Shown: positions 28,001-39,400 of the stretch, one piece after another | How positions within the stretch are numbered: the stretch's first letter is position 1 | Layout: each line of letters starts with the position of its first letter | NCBI GenBank assembly: GCA_027574665.1 | Contig: CM050648.1 | Coordinates: 50,825,200 to 50,889,199, forward strand | DNA: 64,000 nt | Source of the DNA: Rhynochetos jubatus | Taxonomy: Eukaryota > Chordata > Aves > Eurypygiformes > Rhynochetidae | Reading direction: 5' to 3' | The notes under the pieces: model-generated | Told to the model about the DNA's origin: nothing | What the model saw: the letters and a program-made list of their open reading frames with translations, nothing else | The model's database searches: none | Position numbers and translations under genes: made by a program

Positions 28001-30353
28001 ATGCACCTAAGCCACTCCTAGTCTAGACCGTTGACTTGCCATTCCTCACCGTGTTTTACATGTGTTTGTGCAGGTCTATCACGTGCGTGCTAGAGGTAGG
28101 CTTTTATAATACTGTATGTATTCGCTGACATGTCTCCTGAGAAATCCTGTGTACCTTGGTTGATGTGAGCCCACGGACCCGCGTAGCTGCACACATCCTG
28201 CGTGCCCCGTATGCGCTGCACGTCACAGAAATGGTGAACACCTCCGTATCTTTAAAAGAAACCTCGCTTTAGCCCTTGGGCCACTGCTACGCTTGGATTG
28301 TCACAATTCAGAAAGATGGCCATTTCTTTTATTCATTTATTCCGTTATTTGAGTTTCCGTTCCCGCTTGCGCATCAGCAGCGCCTTGGCTATCAGCAAAG
28401 CTCTGGAAATCGTTTGTTAGATGATGGCAGCTGCTCATGAGATCATCAATCGCTGAGTTTTTTAACGTTGCTGCGGTGTTGTCATGGACAATATCATATG
28501 TTAATTTCTGAGTGATGGGCAAATGCAGTTAGCTGTCCCCCCACAATAGCCAGAAGCCGGAGGATTTGCCGGATGGTAAATTCAAGGTAAATCAAGGGTT
28601 GGTGTTTAGCCATGAGTTTTGCTCTGCTTCATCTTGAAGTGATAATGATGGTTTCTACTGGCCTAGTGATCTGGTGAGTATGGATTGCATGGGCATATGA
28701 GATTTCAGATCCTTCAGAAAGGGATTCTTCTTCTCCGATATAGGACCTAAGGTATTAAAGAACAGTGTAGATACAGGCACCTTTTTACACAACAGGGCTG
28801 TACGGTGTACTGATTTTTGTACAGAGTTGCCAGTCTGATTTTTAGAATGCTACAGCAGAGAGAGGTTTCGTTTTTAAAGTCTCAGTTAACGGTGTTGTAG
28901 AAAACAATACGTCTATAGAAATGAAAATTCAAAAAATGAGTAATTGCTAAGACTTTTAGGTTTAGCTCTTCCTTGATTCAGTGGGTTTTTTCCTTTGGAT
29001 AAAGGAGAAAAAATCTTTATCCAACCTTAGCTCCTGAAGGAATTAATGCAGAGGGTATGCTTATAACTGGAGCTGAAATCCAGGCAAGCCGTGGGGGTTA
29101 ACCCTCTCCAGAGAAAAGTCTGGAGGCAAACAGACTCACGTGGTTTAGATCTTTTTGCGAAGCTTGCAGCCCTCTGCTCCTTGGTAGTAATTTCACGCCC
29201 AGAGATATTCTGTCTCCACAGTGGACTGTCTGCAGACTGTAGCCTCTACTTTCCAGGGCTGTTCACCGTGTAATTATAAGATATTATACTGTTGTTATAC
29301 AATGTTTGTTCCTCTCGGGAACAAGGGCAATTAGGTGATTTGTAAAACAGCTCACCAAAGCTAAGATTTAAACGAATGTAATGCTATTAAAGACCAGAGA
29401 GCCTTCAGCTTTACATGCTCTTTTTCCCCAAGAAAAAAAAGCCCTCTTACAAATGAATTTAACAGAAGTTTGTTTTGTTTATAAAGTTCATTAAGGAGCT
29501 TTTCTGTTTCATAAGCTAACTAAGCCGTGAGGCTAAGATGAAAGGTCAGTACACTTAGCTCTGCACTGTTACAAAAGGGGAGACGAGCCGGTATCCTACC
29601 GTATTCCTGTCAGCTGTGATAGATAGCAGAGGAGATTTGGGGGTTATTAACTATTGCATGGATTGAATGGGTTGACAGCTTATTTCAGTGAATGGTTTCT
29701 GTTTGTAAAACCATTCATCCTGACTTGGAGCCCCGCTTCTAACCCGAGTCTTGGAGAGAAGCGCTAGTGCCACCACAGCACTGTGAGCAGCGCGGGACGG
29801 AAGCGCTTGGGATCTCCGCAGGGCAAAATTCTTCCTCCCAATCTCCTCAGTCCTCAAAGCCTAGGCTTTACAGCTCCTCCTCGCTTTGTCCAGTGGCAAG
29901 TTTTCAAGGTAGAACACAAACAGAAATTGCGAGGGGGAATCATTAACTTCATGGGGTTCAAACTCTCCTGCCTCCCTTTCCTCTTCTTGCTCGTGTATGG
30001 GTGTGCAGCTGCTCTTGTAACCAGGTGCAACCTCCTCTGTCTAGATTTCTATGCGAATATCACCAGCCCTGTGATACAGGAAGGGCAGTTTCTGCTGAGA
30101 TCAGTTAAATAAGACATTTCTGGTTTCAGCCTTTTCTTATCAAGACGAATGACACAGTCACCCGGGTTACCGTCTCTAGGTTGACATGTGTTAAGATAAA
30201 GTAACACCTTTCTCTTACTGTTGTGCTGTTTGGCGCTGTATCAAGTAGAGGGGCTTGTCTGATGCTAAGTTTGTGGTATACTTTGTTTACAGCCTTGTGA
30301 TCAGTGGAGTTGGAGAAGCTTTGCTTGTTTACACTGAAAGGACAGGCACGTAA
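1029..30353 (+). CDS. TMEM241: TMEM241, 3' part (last five coding exons)
   Basis: This is the C-terminal part of TMEM241, a multi-pass protein of the drug/metabolite and nucleotide-sugar transporter fold. The human protein is reported as a Golgi UDP-GlcNAc transporter. Coding exons are 1029-1063, 2323-2392, 4464-4557, 26913-26977 and 30293-30353. Joined, they give 108 residues ending in a TAA stop, against about 296 residues for the whole human protein. The match rests on [47 protein letters not shown] and GEALLV-(T/S)ER, as I recall them from the human sequence. Every junction is GT-AG and the split codons join cleanly (Gly, Ser and Cys). Hydrophobic stretches in each exon fit the last membrane helices. 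Earlier exons and the promoter lie left of position 1. The gene points toward CABLES1, as in human. Identity is strong; the last two exons are less conserved than the first three. Confidence 0.9.
1064..2322. other. TMEM241 intron, 1.26 kb
   Basis: Bounded by GTAAAG and ccctcag. No repeat or exon was recognised inside it. Confidence 0.75.
2323..2392 (+). CDS. TMEM241: TMEM241 coding exon, 70 bp
   Basis: The acceptor is ccctcag and the donor GTAACC. The exon completes the Gly codon of the previous exon and reads [20 protein letters not shown] and then CA, ending with AG of a Ser codon. The segment [12 protein letters not shown] is nearly identical to the human protein and is the most diagnostic part of the gene in this window. 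Confidence 0.93.
2393..4463. other. TMEM241 intron, 2.07 kb
   Basis: Bounded by GTAACC and cccttgcag. It contains a 16-base A run near 2946-2961 followed by C-rich sequence, and a short G run near 3485. No exon or known repeat family was recognised. Confidence 0.75.
4464..4557 (+). CDS. TMEM241: TMEM241 coding exon, 94 bp
   Basis: The acceptor is cccttgcag and the donor GTAAGA. The first T completes the Ser codon. The 31 whole codons read [17 protein letters not shown], then [14 protein letters not shown], ending in phase 0. A membrane helix ([12 protein letters not shown]) is followed by a short basic loop. Human has SGFLGFFLMFSTVKLKN and an equivalent GQCAAW motif. Confidence 0.93.
5024..6112 (+). 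repeat. CR1 LINE, older 1.1-kb copy with end of ORF2
   Basis: It begins in the reverse transcriptase region: near 5030-5090 the plus strand can be read as [16 protein letters not shown], the CR1 'KAFDTVSH' motif. It runs through diverged ORF2 sequence, including the [13 protein letters not shown]-type segment at about 5690-5725, to a 3' end near 6112 (tatgatctgtgga). Divergence and in-frame stops show an old, dead LINE copy. It is the only copy here that keeps ORF2 coding sequence. Confidence 0.85.
6600..6670. repeat. T/G-rich low-complexity tract
   Basis: The plus strand consists of T runs broken by G, including a tttgtttgtttgg stretch. It is simple sequence in the TMEM241 intron with no further meaning seen. 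Confidence 0.7.
12410..12718 (-). repeat. CR1 LINE fragment (3' end)
   Basis: The plus strand starts tagaatgaatcatagaatgg and carries the complement of the CR1 3' end up to aaaagtccccctccag, after which similarity stops. It is about 310 bp, 5'-truncated, and lies in the large TMEM241 intron. Confidence 0.93.
13247..13263. repeat. (AAT)n microsatellite, about 17 bp
   Basis: Five to six AAT units in a row in the large TMEM241 intron. Confidence 0.85.
13793..14122 (-). repeat. CR1 LINE fragment (3' end)
   Basis: The plus strand starts catagaatggtttgggttag and continues through the CR1 3' UTR complement to cttcaggcactggaaggcc. It is a second copy in the same orientation only about 1.1 kb from the one at 12.4 kb, with its own 3' terminus, so it is a separate insertion. 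Confidence 0.93.
14987..15200 (-). repeat. CR1 LINE fragment (3' end, short)
   Basis: The plus strand starts aatacaatggtttgggttgg and ends near aatttcttcttgatgtcc. It is about 215 bp, the shortest clear copy in the window and the third minus-strand CR1 within 3 kb. Confidence 0.92.
17284..17347. repeat. T/G-rich low-complexity tract
   Basis: T runs alternate with short G runs (gggttttttttttggtggg-like), making a nearly pyrimidine/G-only stretch of about 64 bases on the plus strand. It may derive from an old oligo-A/C-rich tail, but this cannot be shown. Confidence 0.7.
17453..17519. repeat. AT-rich degenerate TATA/ATAT tract
   Basis: The stretch is dominated by tatata, atatag and atatgt words with no fixed unit. 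It is probably a decayed TA microsatellite. Confidence 0.5.
26913..26977 (+). CDS. TMEM241: TMEM241 coding exon, 65 bp
   Basis: A long pyrimidine tract (ttttctttttcctttcaattttgcag) precedes the exon and the donor is GTAAGTG. It reads [13 protein letters not shown], then TANVPTIS, and ends with TG of a Cys codon. It matches the human IITAGLS start and has the same number of residues before the Cys, but the middle is quite different ([15 protein letters not shown] against SILLFDAILTSATTG). Its membership rests on phase, position, length and the conserved ends. Confidence 0.85.
26978..30292. other. TMEM241 last intron, 3.3 kb
   Basis: Bounded by GTAAGTG and gtttacag. No CR1 copy or other repeat family was recognised. 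A good-looking acceptor at 27570-27571 was considered as an alternative last exon and not accepted. Confidence 0.75.
30293..30353 (+). CDS. TMEM241: TMEM241 last coding exon, 61 bp to the stop
   Basis: The acceptor is tttgtttacag. The first C completes the Cys codon TG|C. The exon then reads [19 protein letters not shown] and stops at TAA (30351-30353). Human ends CLLLGALGEALLVFSERKSS, so GEALLV and the ER pair are shared. An AATAAA lies 62 bp beyond the stop. The exon is too short to stand out as a reading frame; it was found by looking for the conserved GEALLV end in the required phase. Confidence 0.88.
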
Positions 30354-30414
30354 AGAGGAACCAGATCTCACCAGCTGGAAAAGAGCTGACTTGCAGCCCG
30401 GAGACCCTATCATG

Positions 30415-30420
30415 AATAAA
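30415..30420 (+). promoter_or_regulatory. Likely poly(A) signal of TMEM241
   Basis: AATAAA lies about 60 bases after the TMEM241 stop codon. It would give a very short 3' UTR of roughly 80-90 bases. No cleavage site can be proven from sequence alone, and longer isoforms using later signals are possible. Confidence 0.5.
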
Positions 30421-33400
30421 AATGCGACAGCAGGAATGAAGAAGTGCAACCAAACACAGGGAAAGAAACCTATTGTTTTTCTATTAAGAAAGAAACTGTG
30501 CTATTAATAGTGCTGGTAAGAGAGCAGCAGAGCTGGCAGGATGGTTAGGAGCCTTTGCCTCAAAGCACAAGACAAGCTGTTCCTGATTGATGTGGTAAAG
30601 GAAAAACTGCACTGTCTGATGCTGATGGCTCTGTGTGAGAACCTCTCGGTAGCAGCTTCTTGCACAGGGAACTGAACTCAGGAAAAGCAGCAATACCCCA
30701 CTGGATGCCCCCAGTTGTTTTTGTTGGAGGCTCGCAGCAGGTTATACCAAACAACGTCAGACCCCAGATCCTGCCATGAATTTGGGATCAAGAAGGATGG
30801 ATTTTGTCTCCAACTGTTCTGTAAGCAGCAAGCTGCTGCACACAGGTCTCTGGTCACGTCGTCTGAACTGGCACAGTGACCAAGGCCATGGGGCTTCTGG
30901 AGATAATCCCTTTCTGGAACTGCAGCGGGTTGACAGCTTTGCGGAATGGGGAGTTCAGCAATAAATCACAGTATCTGTAGTGATTGCTCTTTGTGTACAT
31001 ATTTTTCCTTCTCCCATTCTCCAAGATTCCTTTTGAACCCTGCGAATTTTTCTCAGCCGGAGGGGAGTGGAAGGACTCATACTGTTCCCAGCAGTGGTTT
31101 GTCTCTTAACTTATTGGAAGAGGCACCAAAGATTATGAACCTTGAATGAATGTCATAAAGCGTGTAAGGCAATTCATCTCAAGAGTTCTCAAAATAATTT
31201 CATCTCTGGTTGCTTAGTGGCTGTTAGAAATTATATATTGATATATTAGAGCCTGGGAAAGCAATCTGTGTGAAAGTAATGTTAAATGAGGGGTTGGTCA
31301 TATTGTGGGGAAGGTCTGCATGGAGAAAGGAACTTGGTAACAAGTGTTCAACGAGGAGAGGGACTTGCCTCACTACATCTAAAGTGTAGTCCCTTCATCT
31401 AAGTTGACAAGGTTTCCTTTATAGCCAATGGAAAGAGAAGGGGGCCCTCGCAGAGATGATTCCTCATGAATAGATCGCTGTGTTAATGTGACTGAAAGAC
31501 CCTCTGGAAGTGCCTGTCTCTGTAGATGGAAGTTAGGTGAGTACTCTAGACAAGACACTTGGCTTTTGGAAGGTTACACTTAGCTGAGGTGTATCTGCTT
31601 CAGTCTAACAAATTCCACCAGCTGGGGTTTTAAAGCGTAGCTGCATTTTAACTTCAAATAAAACACCACAGTTTAACAAAGAAGGCAAATTTTACAGGAT
31701 TGCAGTCATTTTCTGTGACCGGTGAGTTTTAGGTAAAGATCAGTTGGTTTTCAGGAAAAAATGCCATAGTTTAAAACAGAGGATTCAGAGAGGTACTCTG
31801 GCCTGTATTGTACCCAAGCGTGTCCCAGTTCGTCTCGAGAGATCTGCTCACGCTGTCATGTTGTGACATACTGCTGTGTCACTCTCTGCCTTAAGTTTGG
31901 AGTGAACCATTTTCTTGCCAGGTGGTAAACCTCAGGTTTGGGAAGAAAGGAGGGGAGAGGGACAAGCATGAAAGAAACATGTGCTTGAACTTCAGCACGA
32001 GTCCTGAAACCAGCCTGAGCCACACGGCACGGGTAGTTGAGCCCCTACTCACGAGGGACACCTCATGAAAGGGTCCCCGCGTGATAGCTGAGGTTTTGCC
32101 GTCGTAGCTGGAACCTTTGCTGGGAGGAAAACTCATTGTGTACCTCTCACATAACTTTCAAGGGCGGAGTTTTTTTTTTAATTCCTCTCTCTTGTCTGTG
32201 CAGTTCATAGCGACGTACCAAAACCCAGAACACCCATTTGCTCCCTTGCTGGTGGTCTCAGCGGAAAGCCAGCGGCCAGATCATCAGCTGGCGTTGCTGC
32301 AGCTCCTCGGTTGGGGCGGCTGTGGGAAGGCCGCTTGGCAGCGGCAGGCTCTGGGGGAATTCAGCCTCTGCAGGTGCTGCATTAGCATCTCCCGTCACAG
32401 TAAGCGCACTTCCATCGTATTTAACTTCATGCCCATTAAACAACGCTGAGCTGCTCGCTTCTGCGCTCATCGTTGTGCCTCAGTGCAGCGCGCTTGCGTT
32501 GCTAGGGCTCTGCTCGATGGAAGTAAAATACTGCAGGTTTAAATGGATTGCCACGTAAGCAAATCAGGAAAGAGGAGTTACCAGTGAAGTTGGGCTCCTC
32601 TGTCAAACGTGGCTGGGAAGAAAAGGCTCCCTCTGAACCGGCCTGACCTGCTTCAGGTGAGGATGAGTCCTGCGGACCAGCACGAGGCTCGCTGGTCTCG
32701 CTGAAGACTTAAAGTGGGTTGGAAGTGGAGCTCCAGGGCCTTCAAGATCCATCTTTGTGTGTTTGGAGTTGTCTCAAGGTGCTCCCTGGGTTGGCTTTCT
32801 TCTCAGGCCGTGGCAGAGGTGACAGCAGAGCCGGGATCCGGTGCGGCAGCCGTCCCCGCGGGAGTGCCTGTGGCGAAGGGCTGCTCAAGCGCTGCCAGCA
32901 GCTCGCTGATGGAGGGTCAGCCCTGCCGGGGGGGGAAGAGGTGGGAGAGAGAGCCCCAGCCGCTCCTGGGAAGGGGTGCGTTCCCACCAGCGGCACCCAG
33001 GGGAGAAGAAACAGAGAGGCACGGGTAGGGCTCCCCGGCCGCAGAGTTCCAGGCGGGGAGGCGTTTGCGGCAGAGGGAAACGCGGGGAGGACAAGGCACG
33101 TAGTGGCTGCTAGCAGAGGCCAGCAGCTGGAGGGGATGGGGCAGAGCAAACCTCGTGATACCCTGAGGAAGCAGCGGCCCGATCTTTAATTCAGCCCTGC
33201 CTCAGAAGGAGGGATAGTGCATGGCAAAAACCCATACTTCTTTTATGTAATGATCTTCGAAGCAGGAATCCTCAGAAGTTGAAGCTTAAGATGGCTCTTG
33301 CAAACGTAGCGAAGTGACGGGCAGTAATTTAGAGAATGAATATGCAGAGGTTGTATTATTTATGTCTAAATGACCTTTTTTCCAGTCAGTCAAAGGTAGA

Positions 33401-36400
33401 AGTGACAAACACACAGCTCTGAGGAAGGAGGAGTTCCTTTGCGTTGCAAAGACTCAGTGACGCTAATTGATGCCTGAATGCAAAGCAATGGGGCTGTAGC
33501 TCAGCTGGTGGCAGAACCTCTGGCTTTAGCAGTAGCCAGCATTTACGGAACTTACTGTCTGAAGGCTCCACAGCTCTTGTGCCGTCGGCACGTGGCACTA
33601 GAGAGAGAAATCGGAGTGTGCTGGTCTTCCCGAGGGGCAGCACGTCCCTGGAGGCTGCTCTTACATCCATTAGGTTTGATCAAGCCACTCTGACAGATGG
33701 TCCTGAATCACATAATACCTTTTTGATCTTATCTACACTTTCATTTTCTCAATGTCTTTATATTTTCTTGCTGGAGTAATTGATTTGGGGCAAGGCTTGT
33801 ACTGTCCGCTGCAGAGGCGCGACTCGTGCGTGTGGCTGGCCTTCATGATAAAGAGACTTTGCTCAAAGCCAAGTGCCGTGGAAAGAAGACAGAAATGGAA
33901 AAGCTGATGGATGCTGACTACAAGTGAGTTACTACAACGCGGGCAGTGGAGATGCTGTTTCGAAACAAATCTTCTGGATCTGGAGGCTGTGACATAGCTT
34001 CCAGCAGAAGCTGTTATTAAATGAAAGAAATGAACCTGATGCTTACCACTGGAGCGGTGCTGTTGTTGCTTAGTGCGGCGTGGCTCTTGTACTTCGTGTT
34101 GGAAGACAATCCATGCCAATCTTTCAGTACCAGTTTAATACTGAAGCCGAAAATCTGCAGAGCAAGTGATCTCAGCAAAAAGAATAGGAAAAGCTTTTTT
34201 TTTTTTAATTTGCTTGTTTTTAAAAGCAATGCACCTATTAAAGCTCTCGTTAAGGGATAGAGTTCTGACTTACTATTACTCTTTCTAACACCTACGTCCG
34301 AGTTGGTGGGTGAGTGCGTATATATTTATGGTCTTGTATTCCCACCCTCAAACAAGAAGATCTGAAGAATTCAAGAAATGGGATGTCAACACAGGACGTG
34401 TTTTGAAAAGGATGCTTTTACTAAGCAGTGTAGAAAAGTTAGTTGCTGGGGGCTGTACTGAGTGCTGAGGAAAGCTTTCCTCCAGGTTTGTTTTACCTGT
34501 AAGATAAAGGAGATGATTGTGGGTCAAAGAAAACTCCGTAGCGAATTTGTCGTGCCCAGAGCAGAAGCTTTCCAACAGATCATCTGCTCCTGCGAACCAG
34601 GCAACAGGCTCAGTGTGAAACTTTAATCCTGTTCCAGATGCTAGACACAGGGACAAGCTCATTTTGTTTGAAAAGAAGGCGTGGGTGAGGGGAAGGAGAC
34701 TGGGGGCGGGACTGAAAAAAATTGCGGGCAAAATACTTTTGTACCAGGAGATAAAATGGGAAGAGATTTGCTTCTGGAAAATGTGTTGCTTATTCATAGG
34801 GTTTTTTTTATTAGGATATATTAAAAATGCATGTTTAGTCCCAAAAAGGAATTAGAGGAACCCATGAAGGTTGTGTAACCATTTCCATATTAATTGCCTG
34901 GGAAGCTTAACCCTTTTTTTTTTTTAACGATGCTTTGAAAGTGACATTGTGTAAGCCTTACTTCTGTTAGAAAATTGACTATTTTTTGGAAGAACGCTGG
35001 TGAAAAACTTGTGCTATCTCTTCTTGATCACCGCGATGGGCAGTGTACCTCCTCCTTACTCTCTGGGATGGGCAGCAGCCACACAGTGCTCTTCTACCCT
35101 TTAATAAATGCCTTGGCTTCCAGAATAGGCCAGGGTAGCCAGTTGGCACGTGCAGTTCTGGATTTGATGGTACACAAAATCTCTTTGAAAACCACACTGA
35201 GGGCACGCTTAGTATATTTTGCCTTACGGTGTGTCACTAAGATTTAAAACCATCGAGCTCAGAACTCGCCCAGCTGCCGGCTTGTTGCCTGTACACAGAA
35301 GGTGGTGAAATGGGCGCGAGCCTCCCTGAAGGCTCCTGCCTGGCAAAGGGGTGAAATCCCGTAACTGCATTCGCGGACACGAGTGTAGGAGATGCTGCGT
35401 AGTGTTGGGAATTGAGAGTGCTGGAGCTTTCCTTCCTGCTGGTTGCCACCTGCAGTCCCCTACCTTTCGTGGCTCCCCACAAACGTCGTTTCGAGAGGGA
35501 GGCAAACGTGTACTTTTACAGAAGAGGCTGGTGAAGAGGTGGTTGCTCCACCCTAAGACCTATGTTGGTTCGGGTACTTGAGGCTCAGTACACCTTGGGG
35601 GGCAGAGGTAAGGCCCAATTTCTTGTAGGAGATTGGTCCACGTTTACACTTAAGCTTCTGATTCCGGTACCCATCTCTGATGAGGAAAGCTGGTGCCCCA
35701 ACAAGCTCGTTTGGGCTGGAGCTGCAGGCACCCAGTGCCTGCAATCCTGTGTAGGGCGAGTGCTGGCCCAAGGCAAGCTGGCTGACTACAACAAGCCTCC
35801 AGCACAACCCCAACTGATAAGGAGAAGGCACTGGGAGGAAAGGGATATTTGGACTGAGAAACATGGTTCGGAGTTACGCTCGTTATGTCACTGGACAATG
35901 AAGATGGAATGGAAAGGTGGAGGGCTGGCTGCCGTGCCTAAGCGGAGCAGGAGCATCGCTGACACCAGGCGGAGTAACAAGAGGGTAAAGTTTCTGCTGC
36001 GGACTATGGTTCAGGCATGAAGCTGTTGTTAAGCAGAACGCCCGCTGTAAGAGCTACGCTGCCTTAATTAGCAGTCGCAGCACAAAAGCAGAGAGCGTTC
36101 GTTGACCGGGGTGGGAAACACCGGAAGGCAAGGATGTCTCAGATCTTCCTTAAAAAGCTGTGGAAACTAAGCCAGTCTAGCTAATCGTCCCCTCTAGCCC
36201 TGGCTGGAGAGGGGAACCAGAAGGGATTGCCTTCTGGGACACCAAGGGATGAGCTTTGGCTTCCAATAAGGCATGGAGAACTGCTCTCAAGGAGTCACCT
36301 CCCCCTTACTGATGCCTAGAAATCAGCCTGTTCTTTGCCCTCCCAGGGTAGGGGTGTCTGTCCCTCCATGCCAGTTACCTCCACAAGTTCCAAAGTCAGG

Positions 36401-39400
36401 AAATGAAGTTACTTCAGGTTAGAGCAGCCAGAAGAAGTTTTAATTGAGAGCCTCCATTCCCACGAGGCTGCAACCCTGCGGGCAGTCCCGTGCCAGCAGA
36501 AAGATTGCCAGGGGTGCTCGGCGTGATCAGCCCTTCCAGTGAGCTTCTTCATTTAAGCAGAACGACAGAGGTGCCAACCCCGTTCCTGTGTCGCCGGAGG
36601 CCAGGTTGTGCGCGCGACTCCGCAGGCGTTGCCCTGGATCTCACCTGCCAGCGGTTGCGTGACCCGGCCTGCTTGCGTAGCAAACTTCAGCAGCTAGTGG
36701 AGAGCACCCCGACGGCTGTAGCGTCAGACACAATGGATTTTAGCAGGCAGAAGAAAACAGCATCCAAGTGCTTCTCTTTGCCATCCCGCTCAGAAATGCT
36801 CCAGCGATGGCCGCTCAGAAAACGGAGCGGAACTTTCCAACGTCGTGGTCCTTCGGGGCGAAGTCAATTGTTTTCTCTCATTTAATGTCTCCAGTTGTAT
36901 TCAAAGAATGAGGATGCAGGATAGACACAGAAGCGAAACATTTCAGCAAGGCAGCTTTTATTTCTTTATTGTACTTGTCTGTTCACACTGTCTTCGGCAT
37001 GGGTGCTCCTTGGGCTTACGACGGGTGATGAGTAAGAACAGACTGGGCGGAGATTGACGCAGATGGTCGTAGCCTCAAGACCTGATGAGCTGTGACCGAA
37101 GAAAATAAATCTCAACTTTCAAGGAGAGCCTTACACAACGGAATTTCGCGTGGCTCAGCTGCATTCAAAGCGGAATATTAAAATTGCTGAGCAAAGAATT
37201 AAATGGCTTGTGCTGTGAATAGCCGCGTTGTATGGGTAAGTTGCTTACCACAGCCTCTCCGATGGAAAAAACTCAACCGTATTGTTTTCTTTTGGGTTAA
37301 AACAAACAAACAAACCCATAAAACAAACCCTCTGTGATTCAGAAATCTGTGGGGCAAAGCCGTGTAGCTCAGCAGCGCGAATGCTGAACTGCAAAGGCAG
37401 CGCCGCTGAAAACGTTGGCAGAGGAACCCTTAACCTCCTGCTACAGAAAGTGGTGGAAAAGCCAGAAAATAACTTCCCCTTTCTCTTCAGCATCTCCCTT
37501 GTGGTTTTTACTCCTCTTGGTTCTGAAAACGTGACACAAGGGCACCATTCTGGTTCAAACTCCTCTTTGAAACCGTGAAAAGTCAGTTTTAAAGGAGGCA
37601 ATGCAGTGGAAAACAGCCGAGACGATTGTGTAAGCTCTTGCTGCCAGCATCTGGGGCTTCAGCAGCTCGTGGGAAAACCGGGAGAGTTTTCGGCACTGTG
37701 AGTTAATAAACCGCATCTTCTTCTAAAGTGATGCAAATTAAATCTGCTTATCAGTCAGTCATGACACTCTATTCACTGCACATGGGCTTCAGGCAAGATA
37801 CAGCTCCCTTAAACAGATGGTTGTGCTGATGGGAATGTCTTGGGCTGTGACTTCAGCCGGGAGGGGGAAAATAATGGAACAGTACGTTGCACCCACTCCC
37901 AGTCCACTCAATCGTTTCGTCCAAAGCTAAAGACTGGAAGGGTGTTGCAAGTGTTTATGGATTTTAGGGAAAGGAGAGAGGGGAACAAACTCTTAAAGAG
38001 CCAATGATGTCTTGCATGGTGGTCTCTGAGAAACTTCATGAACTCACTTCATGACAAATCCTTTCACGGACGGGAGGTTCGGCTGTCTTGCCTTAATAGG
38101 AAGGTACAAAGTACTCTGAAGTATTTTTGACCACTCCAGAAATATATTCCTGCTATAGAATTCTATCCTCATTTTCCATGTGACGGTTTAAAAACCAACA
38201 ATAAACCAAGCCCATGGCATGAGATTTCATCCAGCCCATTCGTTAAGGTTTTGGAGGTCTTTTTTTTTCGCGTAGAATCCGTTAAGTTTCCATGTCATCA
38301 TGCTAGTTTCATCTCCTCCTATAGTCTATAGTAGTTTTATATTGATAACCAGATAGTTATGCTAAAAATAAATACTTTTTTTACTTTATTGCTACACTGT
38401 TACTGGAAAAAAAAAATCCAGATTGTTATTGTCTATCAGTAGGTTTAAGAGCAGCAATTCAACTTGGTTTTCCAGCTTTTTATTTATCTATTTTTCTCCT
38501 TAAGACTCGCATTGCTAAGCTCAGCTGCTCTTTGAAAAGTTCTATCCACTGGTTTACTGGCCACTGCTCTGTGGGCAGCAGCAACCCAGGTGTCGATGGG
38601 TTTCCACATGTCTCGATGGGCTTTTCCAGTGTCCGATCAGGTCTTCGGTGAGGGCTGCTCCTGCGACTTCTTCCCTCTACTCAGCTGGTTATTTTGGAAT
38701 GACGTCCCTGAGCCTCCCACCACTTCCTCAGCCTTAGTGGTGAGTACAAAAGCGAGCAGGGAGGGCCCAAGGGCCATCAGATGTGTCTCGGATCTTTAAG
38801 AAATTAAGGAGAGAGTAACTTGGATGGGTAGCAAATTTAACATTCCGGTGATATGGTTCAAAAGATCCATTTTGCGAAGGTTCTGAACTTCCCACTGGTA
38901 AGGAGTGTTTCCGTTTCTCATCCCTGTGGCCTTGCAGACTTTCATGCCACCTTCCTTCATCTTTCTAACTAAGGAGCTGCTTTGGGTCACAGACTGCTGT
39001 TCCTTTAATATTTGTCTGTAATAATTACGCTGCCACCATCAATTACATTCACCAGATATTTTTCTTCCTGACCTCCTGCAGCTTTAATCTGAAACTTTCC
39101 ATTTTCCTGTCCGTGGACACCATCACAGCCTGAACAGAGTCCAATTTTCCATTAATGGACACAGCAGGCTTTTCAAATAAATCAGGCGAAGGGTGGAGTC
39201 TGCAGCTCCGGATGCACCGTGCGAGTCAGCCAGACCCAACTCCCAGCACGGCACCAGCTTCTTTCTGCTTATCTTTGCATTTATTGAAATAAGACAAGGT
39301 GAACCAAAGGGAAGAAAAACCCCAAAGGACACCTAAACAGCAGCAATTAAGCGAACGAGGAGTGAAAGAGGAATCAGGATCTCATAATTATTAATGCACC

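Noticed and set aside
33487-33560. A tRNA-like start, ggggctgtagctcagctggt, with a good A box.
   Set aside because: No B box (ggttcgaa-type) follows at the right distance and the arms do not fold into a cloverleaf; the similar 'gtagctcag' near 37365 fails the same way.
34021-34260. A frame reading TTGAVLLLLSAAWLLYFVLEDN that resembles a membrane helix and superficially the TMEM241 tail.
   Set aside because: No acceptor in the correct phase precedes it, and a better last exon was found at 30293.
35562-36020. A 152-codon plus-strand frame between the two genes.
   Set aside because: No known domain, signal peptide or conserved motif; overlapping minus-strand frames of similar length suggest a chance run in GC-richer sequence.
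36957-36980. tttatt words that would be AATAAA on the minus strand, a possible very distal CABLES1 end.
   Set aside because: This would require a 3' UTR of over 8 kb; nearer canonical signals exist at 42365-42374.
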